Below are positions 1 through 6,842 of a stretch of DNA of 10,892 nucleotides, one piece after another. This DNA is from QYOJ01 sp964642545 (lineage in GTDB: Bacteria; Bacteroidota; Bacteroidia; Bacteroidales; FEN-979): NCBI GenBank assembly GCA_964642545.1, contig CAZXQU010000083.1, positions 1-10,892 of the forward strand. Reading direction: 5' to 3'. Under the pieces are notes generated by a model. That model saw only the letters and a program-made list of their open reading frames with translations. It had not been told where the DNA came from and did not search any database. A program made the position numbers and the translations under genes. Numbering within the stretch: position 1 is the first letter of the stretch; every line of letters begins with the position of its first letter.

Positions 1-54
1 CTGCGACCCCCTGCTCCCAAAGCAGGTGCGCTAACCGGACTGCGCTATACCCCG
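1..54 (-). tRNA. tRNA-Pro(TGG), 3' part cut by window edge
   Basis: On the minus strand the gene begins CGGGGTATAGCGCAG at 54, a typical tRNA-Pro acceptor and D-stem start. The anticodon stem CCTGC/GCAGG (10-14 with 22-26) closes a seven-base loop TTTGGGA, which places anticodon TGG at 19-17. About 54 of the usual 77 bases are present; the T arm and 3' acceptor strand lie outside the window. The gene sits 19 bp after tRNA-Ser and is probably cut from the same transcript. Confidence 0.95.
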
Positions 55-73
55 AATATTTTAAGAACTTCCG

Positions 74-160
74 CGGAGAAGGGGGGATTCGAACCCCCGG
101 TACAGTTTCCCGTACGACAGTTTAGCAAACTGTTGGTTTCAGCCACTCACCCACCTCTCC
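74..160 (-). tRNA. tRNA-Ser(GCT)
   Basis: This is a complete class II tRNA of 87 bases. The acceptor stem GGAGAGG (160-154) pairs with CTTCTCC (81-75) with one G-U pair, and the discriminator base is G at 74. The anticodon stem ACAGT/ACTGT closes the loop TTGCTAA, giving anticodon GCT for AGC/AGT serine codons. A long variable arm with GTAC/GTAC pairing and the T-loop GGTTCGAATCC are clear. The bases after the discriminator read CGG, so CCA is not encoded and must be added enzymatically. It is the first gene of a two-tRNA unit with the partial tRNA-Pro. Confidence 0.97.
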
Positions 161-181
161 AATATGTCTAAAAACGGGGTG

Positions 182-212
182 CAAAGTTAGAAAATCTCCT
201 AATAAAAACAAA
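182..212 (-). promoter_or_regulatory. Bacteroidota-type promoter of the tRNA-Ser/tRNA-Pro unit
   Basis: Read on the minus strand, TTTG (212-209) is followed after exactly 19 bases by TAACTTTGC (189-181). This matches the Bacteroidota sigma factor consensus TTTG-N19-TAnnTTTG in full. Transcription would start near 175, about 15 bases before the tRNA-Ser 5' end. The strength of the match fits a stable-RNA promoter. Confidence 0.85.
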
Positions 213-220
213 GGATTATT

Positions 221-237
221 TCAATGATAATCATTGA
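221..237. promoter_or_regulatory. 17-bp perfect palindrome, Fur-box-like operator candidate
   Basis: TCAATGATAATCATTGA is a perfect inverted repeat of two 8-base arms around A229. Its core AATGATAATCATT equals 13 consecutive bases of the classical enterobacterial Fur box; the flanks do not match. It lies between the divergent tRNA promoter (8 bases beyond its -33 element) and the -7 element of the S51 peptidase gene, whose -33 region it covers. No T-tract follows, so it does not look like a terminator. The sequence suggests a repressor or activator site; assignment to Fur is inference. Confidence 0.45.
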
Positions 238-261
238 CACTGCTATTTGATGATTGTCCTA

Positions 262-269
262 TATATTTG
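262..269 (+). promoter_or_regulatory. -7 element upstream of the S51 peptidase gene
   Basis: TATATTTG, followed by C, is a perfect TAnnTTTG -7 box. It lies 23 bases before the ATG at 293, giving a short leader of about 17 bases. The only candidate -33 TTG (234-236) is 25 bases upstream, too far for the usual 19-21, and lies inside the palindrome at 221-237. A weak -33 beside a palindrome suggests a regulated promoter. The position also supports the start at 293. Confidence 0.6.
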
Positions 270-292
270 CACCATCACACAATGAATTTCCT

Positions 293-1105
293 ATGAAAAC
301 AATCCTTATTGGAATCCTCCTCCTCTTTGTTGTTAATTCCGGAGTCGGTCAGGAAAAAGATGTCACAGAGTTGACATCTCAACTTCAAGGAACAGAAAAC
401 GGACACCTGGTCATTGCAGGTAGTGACGAAGATATACATGAAAGTGGCGGATTGGAAGGAATTGAAAAGATCTTCCAACGATATGGATTTATAAATATCC
501 AAACCTTACATACCCGCGATCCATTGTTAGCAAATACCAAACAATTTACAGAACCTATTCAACAAGCCACAGGATTGTGGTTTACCGGCGGGAGACAATG
601 GCGTTTGGCGGATGCCTACCTGCATACGAGGACCCATGATGAGATCCTGAAATTGCTTGAACGAGGGGGTGTTGTAGGTGGAAGCTCAGCTGGAGCCTCA
701 ATCATGGGATCATACTTGGTGAGAGGAGATACGAAAACCAATGTTGTGATGATGGGTGATCATGAAGAGGGATTGGGGCTGCTAACCAATTGCGCTATTG
801 ATCAGCATCTCTTAGCACTTAACAGACAATTCGATCTGTTGGAAATTCTCAAAGCGCATCCAGATATTCTGGGAATCGGCCTGGATGAGAATACGGCAAT
901 TGTAGTCCACAACAATGAATTTGAGGTAATCGGGAAAAGCTACGTTGCAATATACGATGGAACCGTGTGTAAATTTATCAGAGACCAGGCAGATTGGTCT
1001 GTTGAACGGCCCGAAATTTCTAAGCTTCCAGTTGGCAGTGAGCGGTTTTACCTTCTTGATAAAGGTCGGAAGTATTCGCTGAAAGAGAGGAGGGTGCTGG
1101 AATAA
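293..1105 (+). CDS. Secreted cyanophycinase-like peptidase (family S51)
   Basis: 270 residues. A hydrophobic N-terminus, MKTILIGILLLFVVNSGVGQ, looks like a signal peptide, so the enzyme probably acts outside the cytoplasm. S51 family motifs follow in order: WFTGGRQWRL near 98-107, the nucleophile motif GGSSAGAS at 129-136 with Ser132, DQHLLALNRQ at 170-179 with His172, and GIGLDENTAIVV around 194-205 with Glu199. Their spacing fits the Ser-His-Glu set I recall for cyanophycinase CphB. Family members cleave cyanophycin (Asp-Arg polymer) or Asp-containing peptides; the substrate here is not shown by sequence. The N-terminal part appears short: only one strand (HLVIAGSDED) precedes the LHTRD segment, where relatives usually have two strands and a helix. 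A TTG at 254 would extend the frame but lies upstream of the -7 box and would spoil the signal peptide, so ATG 293 is preferred. No Shine-Dalgarno is seen. The gene converges on the small gene at 1126-1407. Confidence 0.88.
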   Translation: MKTILIGILLLFVVNSGVGQEKDVTELTSQLQGTENGHLVIAGSDEDIHESGGLEGIEKIFQRYGFINIQTLHTRDPLLANTKQFTEPIQQATGLWFTGGRQWRLADAYLHTRTHDEILKLLERGGVVGGSSAGASIMGSYLVRGDTKTNVVMMGDHEEGLGLLTNCAIDQHLLALNRQFDLLEILKAHPDILGIGLDENTAIVVHNNEFEVIGKSYVAIYDGTVCKFIRDQADWSVERPEISKLPVGSERFYLLDKGRKYSLKERRVLE

Positions 1106-1125
1106 AACAGGCTCTCTCAGGAAAT

Positions 1126-1407
1126 TCAAAGAGGAAACCGTTGTTTAATTATATGTTTTACCTCATCTATTAACTTCCCGGGAGTAGGTGCGACACACCT
1201 GATGAACTCTTCCGGCTCCCCAAAATCAGTCTCTATCGTGCAACTATAAGATAACTTGCCATCATCTTCCCCGTAAACTAAAAATTTAGGTGGGTGTTTG
1301 ATCGGCGCCCGGTTTTCTCCGTAATGCCATTCTATTTGATGTAAAAACTCCACCAGAAAACCAAGGATCTCCTGTTGCACAGCCTCCCATTTCTCCTGTT
1401 CAACCAT
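1126..1407 (-). CDS. Small hypothetical protein, 93 aa
   Basis: I do not recognise a family. The protein is acidic and soluble, without a signal peptide or membrane segment. Residues 1-28 (MVEQEKWEAVQQEILGFLVE...) should form an amphipathic helix. The middle alternates short strands (KFLVYGEDDGKLSYSCTIET), and the end, from KLIDEVKHII, looks helical again: an alpha-beta-alpha layout of a compact domain. The frame is judged real because it fills the space between two better genes, begins with ATG, and has a perfect -7 box (CAAAGCTA on the plus strand, 1435-1442) 27 bases upstream. It faces the S51 gene tail to tail with 20 bp between the stops. Confidence 0.65.
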   Translation of the reverse strand: MVEQEKWEAVQQEILGFLVEFLHQIEWHYGENRAPIKHPPKFLVYGEDDGKLSYSCTIETDFGEPEEFIRCVAPTPGKLIDEVKHIIKQRFPL

Positions 1408-1434
1408 AGTTAATACTATTGAGATTTAATTAAA

Positions 1435-1442
1435 CAAAGCTA
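1435..1442 (-). promoter_or_regulatory. -7 element upstream of the 93-aa gene
   Basis: On the minus strand the bases read TAGCTTTG, a perfect TAnnTTTG match, 27 bases before the ATG at 1407. No TTG lies at the usual 19-21 bases further upstream; the nearest is about 31 away. The element is therefore supported by sequence and position but lacks its partner. Confidence 0.45.
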
Positions 1443-1486
1443 CAATATTCCCTAAATCATTACGATATAAGAACAAGGAGAATTTG

Positions 1487-1494
1487 TACTTTTG
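1487..1494 (+). promoter_or_regulatory. -7 element upstream of the fused hydro-lyase gene
   Basis: TACTTTTG matches TAnnTTTG. It lies 89 bases before the ATG at 1584 and would give a leader of roughly 80 bases that contains the 7-bp repeat at 1499-1526. No convincing -33 TTG is found 19-21 bases upstream. It is divergent from the -7 element at 1435-1442, with 44 bases between the two. Confidence 0.45.
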
Positions 1495-1498
1495 TCAC

Positions 1499-1526
1499 CT
1501 GGATACTGGATACTGGAAATTGGAAA
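1499..1526 (+). repeat. 7-bp tandem repeat (CTGGATA) in the leader of the hydro-lyase gene
   Basis: Four adjoining heptamers read CTGGATA, CTGGATA, CTGGAAA, TTGGAAA, followed by TTTG. A further related copy, TTGGAAATTG, stands at 1545-1554. The array is non-coding and lies between the putative -7 element and the start codon at 1584. Similar GGATACT-type tracts are, as I recall, scattered between genes in some Bacteroidota genomes. A role in translation control is possible but not shown; it may be simple slippage-prone DNA. Confidence 0.7.
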
Positions 1527-1583
1527 TTTGTATTTATTTGTTAGTTGGAAATTGTTCCTTGGTAATTTTAAAACTTAATCACT

Positions 1584-3359
1584 ATGCCCGGAAAAACCTT
1601 TGCCGAAAAAATCTTTGGCGCCGATGCCGGTAGCATCGTCTTCGCTACACCCAACGTCATCCTGTCGCACGACAATACTGCCAGCATCTATAGCACATTT
1701 AAGAAGATGGGTGGCGAAACCCCGGTAAATCCGGATGCCCTGCTCATCACTCTCGACCACAACGCACCACCTACAAACTCAAAACTGGCTAACGACTACC
1801 AGACTATCCGCGACTTTACAAGCAAATTTGGCGTTATGAAATTCCATGATGTCGGAGAGGGAATCTGCCACCAACTCATGGCGCTTTATGCCCGTCCGAA
1901 GATGATCATCGTTGGCAGCGACAGTCATACCGGTACTGCCGGAGCCTTCAATGCTTTTGCAGCAGGAATTGACCGAACCGAAACAGCAGGTCTCTGGAAA
2001 CAGGGCGAGACATGGTTCAGGGTACCCGATACTATGAAGATCACCCTGGAAGGAAAACTTCCTGAAAATGTCTTTGCCAAAGACCTGGCTCTCTGGATCA
2101 TCGGAATGATCGGCAGCAGCGGCGCCGACTATTTATCGATTGAGTACCATGGCGACGGGGTTCGCTCGCTCTCCATTGCCGATCGGATGGTCCTCGCCAA
2201 CCTGGCCAGCGAAATGGGCGCCAAAAATGCCGTATTCCCAGCTGATGAAATTCTTGATGAATACCTTGGAAAAGAGACAGAAGGCATATGGGCTGACCCG
2301 GATGCTTCATATATCAAAGAGATTACAATCAACCTGGCAGAACTCTTCCCGGTTGTTGCAGCGCCACATCATGTGGATAATGTCAAAGCTCTCTCAGAAG
2401 TACAGGGAACAAAAATCCAGCAGGCTCTTATTGGCACCTGTACCAATGGCCGTCTCGAAGACCTGCGCGAAGCGGCTGCCGTGCTCAAAGGGAAACGCAT
2501 TCCGAGGTTCATGCAACTTCTTATTATTCCAGCTTCCAGAGAGATCTATACGCAGGCGATGCAGGAAGGGTTGATCGGAACCTTTATTGAAGCCGGTGCT
2601 AATGTCCTCACCTCCTCCTGCGGTCCCTGCCTGGGAACCGGACAAGGGATTCCGGCCGACGGATACAACGTGATTTCCACGGCAAACCGGAATTTCAAAG
2701 GCCGGATGGGGAACCCAAATTCCAACGTTTACCTCGCATCACCGGCAACAGTTGCCATCTCGGCGCTGCATGGAGAAATTACAGATCCACGCGGGAAAAG
2801 CCACAACGATATCTATCCTCATCATATCCCGCAAAGCGCTACAGTCGACATCCCGGAAGGAGAAGAGAGGTATAATTCCCACATATGGAACTATGCCGAT
2901 GTTGACAACCTCAATACCGACCAGATGTTTGCCGGCAACCTGACATACAATGTGCAAAGTTCTGAACCGGAGAAAATCCTGCCATATCTTTTCAAAGGGT
3001 TCGATGACAGCTTTGCTGAGCGTATAAAACCCGGAGATATCATTATGGCCGGAGCCAACTTCGGTTGCGGCAGCTCCCGCGAACATCCTGCTGTTGGACT
3101 CTCCCATGCAGGTGTTAAAGCAGTGATCTGCAAATCGGTAAACCGTATCTTCTTCCGCTCTTCTGTCAATCAGGGATTGCCAATAATTTTGCTTCCTGAA
3201 GCTGTGGATGCCTTTAGCCAAGGAGATCTGGTGAAGATCGACTTCTCTCAGGGCATCGTCAGTGTGGCTGGAAAAGAGTTCAGGTTCTCACCTCTCCCAT
3301 CCAAACTGATGGAGATCTTTCAGGCAAAAGGGCTCATCAATTATGTAAAGAACCGATGA
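1584..3359 (+). CDS. Fused aconitase/isopropylmalate dehydratase-family hydro-lyase (LeuC-LeuD type)
   Basis: 591 residues combine what are two subunits in LeuC/LeuD enzymes. Residues 1 to about 420 form the large-subunit part. Its motifs are LSHDNTASI near the N-terminus, SDSHTGT at 112-118 with His115, WFRVPDT, and three cysteines for a [4Fe-4S] cluster: Cys286 in GTCTNG, and Cys346 and Cys349 in SSCGPC. The 60 and 3 residue spacings equal those I recall for LeuC. Residues from about 440 form the swivelling small-subunit part, with NTDQMFAGNL and the substrate-binding GCGSSREH at 494-501. The cytoplasmic enzyme should isomerise or hydrate a malate-type di- or tricarboxylic acid by moving a hydroxyl group through a dehydrated intermediate. 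Citrate, homocitrate and isopropylmalate are all possible: the loop that separates them in archaeal enzymes (YLRV or YLVY type) reads NLTYNV here and matches neither. No leucine or lysine genes are nearby. The next gene overlaps by 4 bp. Confidence 0.9.
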   Translation: MPGKTFAEKIFGADAGSIVFATPNVILSHDNTASIYSTFKKMGGETPVNPDALLITLDHNAPPTNSKLANDYQTIRDFTSKFGVMKFHDVGEGICHQLMALYARPKMIIVGSDSHTGTAGAFNAFAAGIDRTETAGLWKQGETWFRVPDTMKITLEGKLPENVFAKDLALWIIGMIGSSGADYLSIEYHGDGVRSLSIADRMVLANLASEMGAKNAVFPADEILDEYLGKETEGIWADPDASYIKEITINLAELFPVVAAPHHVDNVKALSEVQGTKIQQALIGTCTNGRLEDLREAAAVLKGKRIPRFMQLLIIPASREIYTQAMQEGLIGTFIEAGANVLTSSCGPCLGTGQGIPADGYNVISTANRNFKGRMGNPNSNVYLASPATVAISALHGEITDPRGKSHNDIYPHHIPQSATVDIPEGEERYNSHIWNYADVDNLNTDQMFAGNLTYNVQSSEPEKILPYLFKGFDDSFAERIKPGDIIMAGANFGCGSSREHPAVGLSHAGVKAVICKSVNRIFFRSSVNQGLPIILLPEAVDAFSQGDLVKIDFSQGIVSVAGKEFRFSPLPSKLMEIFQAKGLINYVKNR

Positions 3360-4690
3360 TAAAGCTGCTTCGGGGAACCCTTTTTATTGTTTTCTCAATC
3401 CTGCTGGTCTGGATACTAAAACAAGCCTTCCCGAAGAATACCGGAGCCCTCAATTATTTTCTCATCCTCCTTTTCCTGGATGCCTTCCTATGGGTAATCA
3501 CATGGCGTGAAATCCGCAGCCTGAAGCCACTCTGGAGGTATTTGCTTGCAGCACTTTTCTGGCTTCCATTTTGCCTGGTTGTTGCCGGCGTCGTGTATGG
3601 GTTCTTCTACACCTACTATTTCTGGCCCTTGTTTGTTAAAACATACCTGACGAGTATTGTCCTCATCGCTTATGCTACACGGATCCTACCACTCAGTTTT
3701 CTGGTTGTCACACTTCTTTACCAGGGGGTGGTGATGCTACTAGGCAAGGTATTCCCCTATTTCAAATCATTGAATCAACGCCCCCGAAAGCTATTTCTCT
3801 CGGGATGGATTTTTGGTGCACTCCTCTTTCTTCTGATGCTCGCAGGAATGGTATTCTGGGAACATCACGTTAAAGTACGGGAGACTGAAATCTCGTTGAA
3901 AAAATTGCCCTCAACATTTGACGGCCTGCGAATCGTTCAATTGTCAGATATCCATCTTGGAAGCTGGAACCGAAAATCCAAGCTGACCGAAATTGTTAAT
4001 AAAGTCAATGAGCTTAAGCCTGACCTTCTCTTCTTTACAGGTGACCTGTGCAACTATTCAACCGTGGAAGCGTGGCCATTCAAGGATGTTTTAAAAAGAA
4101 TCAGGACAAACTATGGGGCATATGCTGTTTTGGGCAATCACGACTATGGAGATTACATGACCTGGACATCCGACGAGGAAAAAAAACAGAACATGCTGGA
4201 TTTATATCGGTTCTATAACGAATTGGGATGGAAGCTCTTACGTAACGAAAACGAGTTGCTGGCCATCAATGGGGATAGTTTGGCTATTGTAGGAGTTGAA
4301 AACTGGGGAGCCGTAAGTCGCTTTCAACGAAGGGCCAACATGCCAAAAGCGCTTACTGGCACTGAGACTATCCCAGTTAAACTTCTGCTTTCTCATGATC
4401 CCACACACTGGGACAGCATTGTAAGCAAATCCTATCCCGAAATTAATCTCACATTTGCAGGACATACTCATGGCGGACAGGTTGGAGTAGAAACAAGTCG
4501 ATGGCAGTGGAGCTTTGTGCAATATCTTTATCCTGAATGGGCAGGATTATACCAGAAAACGTGGGGTGACAGCACAACCCAATATCTTTATGTGAATCGG
4601 GGGGCAGGAACCATCGGATATGCCGGACGCGTGGGAATATGGGCTGAGATTACGCTGATTGTTCTGAAGAGTAACGAAACAGGCAAATAG
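3356..4690 (+). CDS. Membrane-anchored calcineurin-like metallophosphoesterase (YkuE/YaeI/LpxG-like)
   Basis: 444 residues. The first 168 or so hold about five hydrophobic segments (roughly 5-22, 33-50, 62-88, 95-130, 147-168). A C-terminal binuclear-metal phosphoesterase domain follows, with the full ligand set: DIH at 198-200, GDL at 229-231, GNHD at 260-263, SHD with His347, and GHTHGG at 369-374. The domain resembles YkuE/YaeI, which act on membrane-surface phosphoesters. LpxG, a UDP-2,3-diacylglucosamine hydrolase of lipid A synthesis, has the same plan and is a possible identity. Which side of the membrane the domain faces was not settled. The start ATG overlaps the stop of the hydro-lyase gene as ATGA, so translation is probably coupled, though no common pathway is evident. 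Confidence 0.88.
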   Translation: MIKLLRGTLFIVFSILLVWILKQAFPKNTGALNYFLILLFLDAFLWVITWREIRSLKPLWRYLLAALFWLPFCLVVAGVVYGFFYTYYFWPLFVKTYLTSIVLIAYATRILPLSFLVVTLLYQGVVMLLGKVFPYFKSLNQRPRKLFLSGWIFGALLFLLMLAGMVFWEHHVKVRETEISLKKLPSTFDGLRIVQLSDIHLGSWNRKSKLTEIVNKVNELKPDLLFFTGDLCNYSTVEAWPFKDVLKRIRTNYGAYAVLGNHDYGDYMTWTSDEEKKQNMLDLYRFYNELGWKLLRNENELLAINGDSLAIVGVENWGAVSRFQRRANMPKALTGTETIPVKLLLSHDPTHWDSIVSKSYPEINLTFAGHTHGGQVGVETSRWQWSFVQYLYPEWAGLYQKTWGDSTTQYLYVNRGAGTIGYAGRVGIWAEITLIVLKSNETGK

Positions 4691-4745
4691 AGAATCTCTT
4701 TATTATTTCGTACTTTCATGCCGATTTATCTACACAATCATTTCC

Positions 4746-6827
4746 ATGAATGAAAACACGATGCCGTTAGAGGCTCTTGAGGCACTTGAAAGACAAAAGA
4801 CACTCTTCGAAATTTCGCGATTATACAATCCGGATTTCCAACGAATATGGGAATTGATCACTGAGCGAGCAGCTCGTATCTTAAGTTCTAACCGAACAAG
4901 TATTTGGTCCTTGTCAGACGACGGGTTAAAACTGATATGTAATGACCTTTTCGTCACTTCATCATCCGAACACATGGGTGATATTGAACTTGAGTCAAAT
5001 CAGGTTCCTGCCTATTTTAAAGCACTGGATACATCCAGGTTCATTGATGCTTCTGACGGGGTTAATGATCCCAGAACCTCAGAGTTCGCAACAGGTTACC
5101 TCGATCCCCTAAATATCAAATCACTACTGGATATCCCCATTCGGAAAGAGGGAAAACTCTCCGGAGTGCTCTGTTTTGAGTATGTTGGTCAGATTCATAC
5201 ATGGACGTTTGAAGAGAAGGAATTCGCCGCTTCACTTGCCGATCTTATTTCAGCAAAATTTGAAACCCAGGAGAGAAACAGGACCGAAAACGAACTTCTG
5301 CTATCAGAAAATCGGTATAGGAATATTCTCGAAAACGCACTGGTAGGGATCTTCCGTACAAAGCCAGATGGATCCTTCGTTTTTGGAAATCCAGCCTTAG
5401 CTACAATTCTCGAATTTGATTCAGTTGAGGAAATGCTTCAGGCAAACGTAAATCTTTTATACCATGACATTCATGACCGTGACAGACTAATTGATCAAAT
5501 TCGGCGAAATAGAAAGATTACTGATTTTTCCTTGATCCTGGTCTCCAATAAGGGAAATCTGAAAAACTGCATCATCAGTGCCTACATGGAGGATGAAGAA
5601 ATTGTTGGCATGATGATGGATGTCACAGAACAACATGCAATTAACAAAGACCTTGAGGAGGCAAGACTTCGTGCAGAAGAGTCGGATCGTCTGAAGACTT
5701 CGCTTTTGGCCAATATGAGTCATGAACTTCGTACACCAATGAACTCTATTCTGGGATTTTCTGAGCTTCTCATGAGTGATTCTGATGATGACGTGACGCA
5801 ATTCTACAGCAGTAAAATCCATACTGCAGGGAAGAGGCTTATGAACACCCTGCAAACGATTCTTGAACTGGCCGACATGGAAACTACCCGGTCAAAACTA
5901 CTGCTGAAAGAGGTGCCTCTCTTGTATGTGTTGTCATCAGTTTTACCCCCTTTCCAATCCCAGGCTAAAGAAAAAGGGTTATATCTCTTAGCAGAGATGG
6001 ACTCAACATTCGTTGCCATGGCTGATGAGAACCTGCTCAAACTTGTGTTTCAGAATCTGATTGACAACGCGATTAAGTTTACTGATTTAGGAGGCGTGAC
6101 CATTGGTGCATCCCTGAAGAACTTCGATGGAATAAATTGGGCCCTGATCCAATTTAAAGATACTGGAATAGGCATCGCAAAAGTATACTTTGAACAGATC
6201 TTTCAGGAATTTCGTCAAGCCAGCGAAGGGTATAACCGCCACTATGAAGGAACAGGCCTGGGATTGACCCTTTCCAGTAAAATGATCAATTTAATGGGAG
6301 GCAGGATAACCGTTGAAAGCGAAGTGGGTCACGGATCACAATTTACAGTTTGGTTGCCCGGTTTAGCAAATGGCAAAGAACCAAAGGAAACAATTGTACC
6401 TCCTTCGGAAATACCAGATGCCGCAAAGATTCCGAAAAGACTTGTTAATAGCGAAACTCCCCTTATCCTGGTTATCGAGGATAATGATGACAATGCCGAA
6501 CTCGTAAAACTTTACTTGAAAGCGGAATACCAGATTGACCGGGCCCCCGATAGTTCCACAGCATTGAAAATGGCAGAAAACAAACAGTACAAAGTAATAT
6601 TACTTGATATCAACCTGGGACTCGGAATGGATGGCTTGCAGATCGTTCAAACATTACGGAGTCAAAAGTCCTATCAGAATATTCCGATCATAGCAATAAC
6701 AGGATATACTATGGCTGAAGACCGTGAGAAAATCATGAAAGCAGGATGCACTCACTATATTGCAAAACCGTTTACAAAATCAATCATTCTGAATGAAATG
6801 TCCAAGGCGTTAAAAACTAACACCTAA
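4746..6827 (+). CDS. Soluble hybrid histidine kinase (GAF-PAS-HisKA-HATPase-REC)
   Basis: 693 residues, no membrane segment, so a cytoplasmic sensor. Order of domains: GAF at about 20-175; PAS at about 187-300 (YRNILENALVGIFRTKPDG); a short coiled linker; HisKA with the phospho-acceptor His326 in MSHELRTP; HATPase with Asn441 (N box, LIDNAIKFTD), DTGIGI at 472-477 and GTGLGL; then a receiver from about 572 with Glu578/Asp579, phospho-acceptor Asp621 (LLDIN) and Lys674 (AKPF). All key catalytic residues are present. There is no DNA-binding output, so the signal must pass to another protein by phosphotransfer or stop at the receiver. No partner regulator is in the window. The ligands of GAF and PAS cannot be told. 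It starts 55 bp after the phosphoesterase; only a poor -7 match (TACTTTCA, 4711-4718) lies between, so read-through from upstream is possible. It converges on the TPR gene with 15 bp between stops. Confidence 0.93.
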   Translation: MNENTMPLEALEALERQKTLFEISRLYNPDFQRIWELITERAARILSSNRTSIWSLSDDGLKLICNDLFVTSSSEHMGDIELESNQVPAYFKALDTSRFIDASDGVNDPRTSEFATGYLDPLNIKSLLDIPIRKEGKLSGVLCFEYVGQIHTWTFEEKEFAASLADLISAKFETQERNRTENELLLSENRYRNILENALVGIFRTKPDGSFVFGNPALATILEFDSVEEMLQANVNLLYHDIHDRDRLIDQIRRNRKITDFSLILVSNKGNLKNCIISAYMEDEEIVGMMMDVTEQHAINKDLEEARLRAEESDRLKTSLLANMSHELRTPMNSILGFSELLMSDSDDDVTQFYSSKIHTAGKRLMNTLQTILELADMETTRSKLLLKEVPLLYVLSSVLPPFQSQAKEKGLYLLAEMDSTFVAMADENLLKLVFQNLIDNAIKFTDLGGVTIGASLKNFDGINWALIQFKDTGIGIAKVYFEQIFQEFRQASEGYNRHYEGTGLGLTLSSKMINLMGGRITVESEVGHGSQFTVWLPGLANGKEPKETIVPPSEIPDAAKIPKRLVNSETPLILVIEDNDDNAELVKLYLKAEYQIDRAPDSSTALKMAENKQYKVILLDINLGLGMDGLQIVQTLRSQKSYQNIPIIAITGYTMAEDREKIMKAGCTHYIAKPFTKSIILNEMSKALKTNT

Positions 6828-6842
6828 TCGTTCACTGTGCCA

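Noticed and set aside
254..292. Upstream extension of the S51 gene from TTG at 254
   Set aside because: It would start before the -7 box at 262-269 and place 13 residues ahead of a good signal peptide. ATG at 293 is better.
1079..1120. Possible stem-loop between the S51 gene and the 93-aa gene (CTGA-GAGAG with CTCTCTCAG)
   Set aside because: The stem has a two-base bulge and a loop of about 22 bases, no T-tract follows, and it begins inside the coding region. It is not a convincing terminator.
2140..2574. 144-codon plus-strand frame and minus-strand frames (2098-2332, 2394-2645, 2739-3221) inside the hydro-lyase gene
   Set aside because: They lie within a gene whose frame carries complete catalytic motifs. 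The translations are low-complexity or basic and resemble no family.
4711..4718. TACTTTCA as a -7 element for the hybrid kinase gene
   Set aside because: Only the TA and two of the TTTG bases match, and no -33 TTG is present at a fitting distance.
6828..6842. Terminator between the convergent kinase and TPR genes
   Set aside because: Only 15 bp separate the stops, and no inverted repeat or T-tract is seen.
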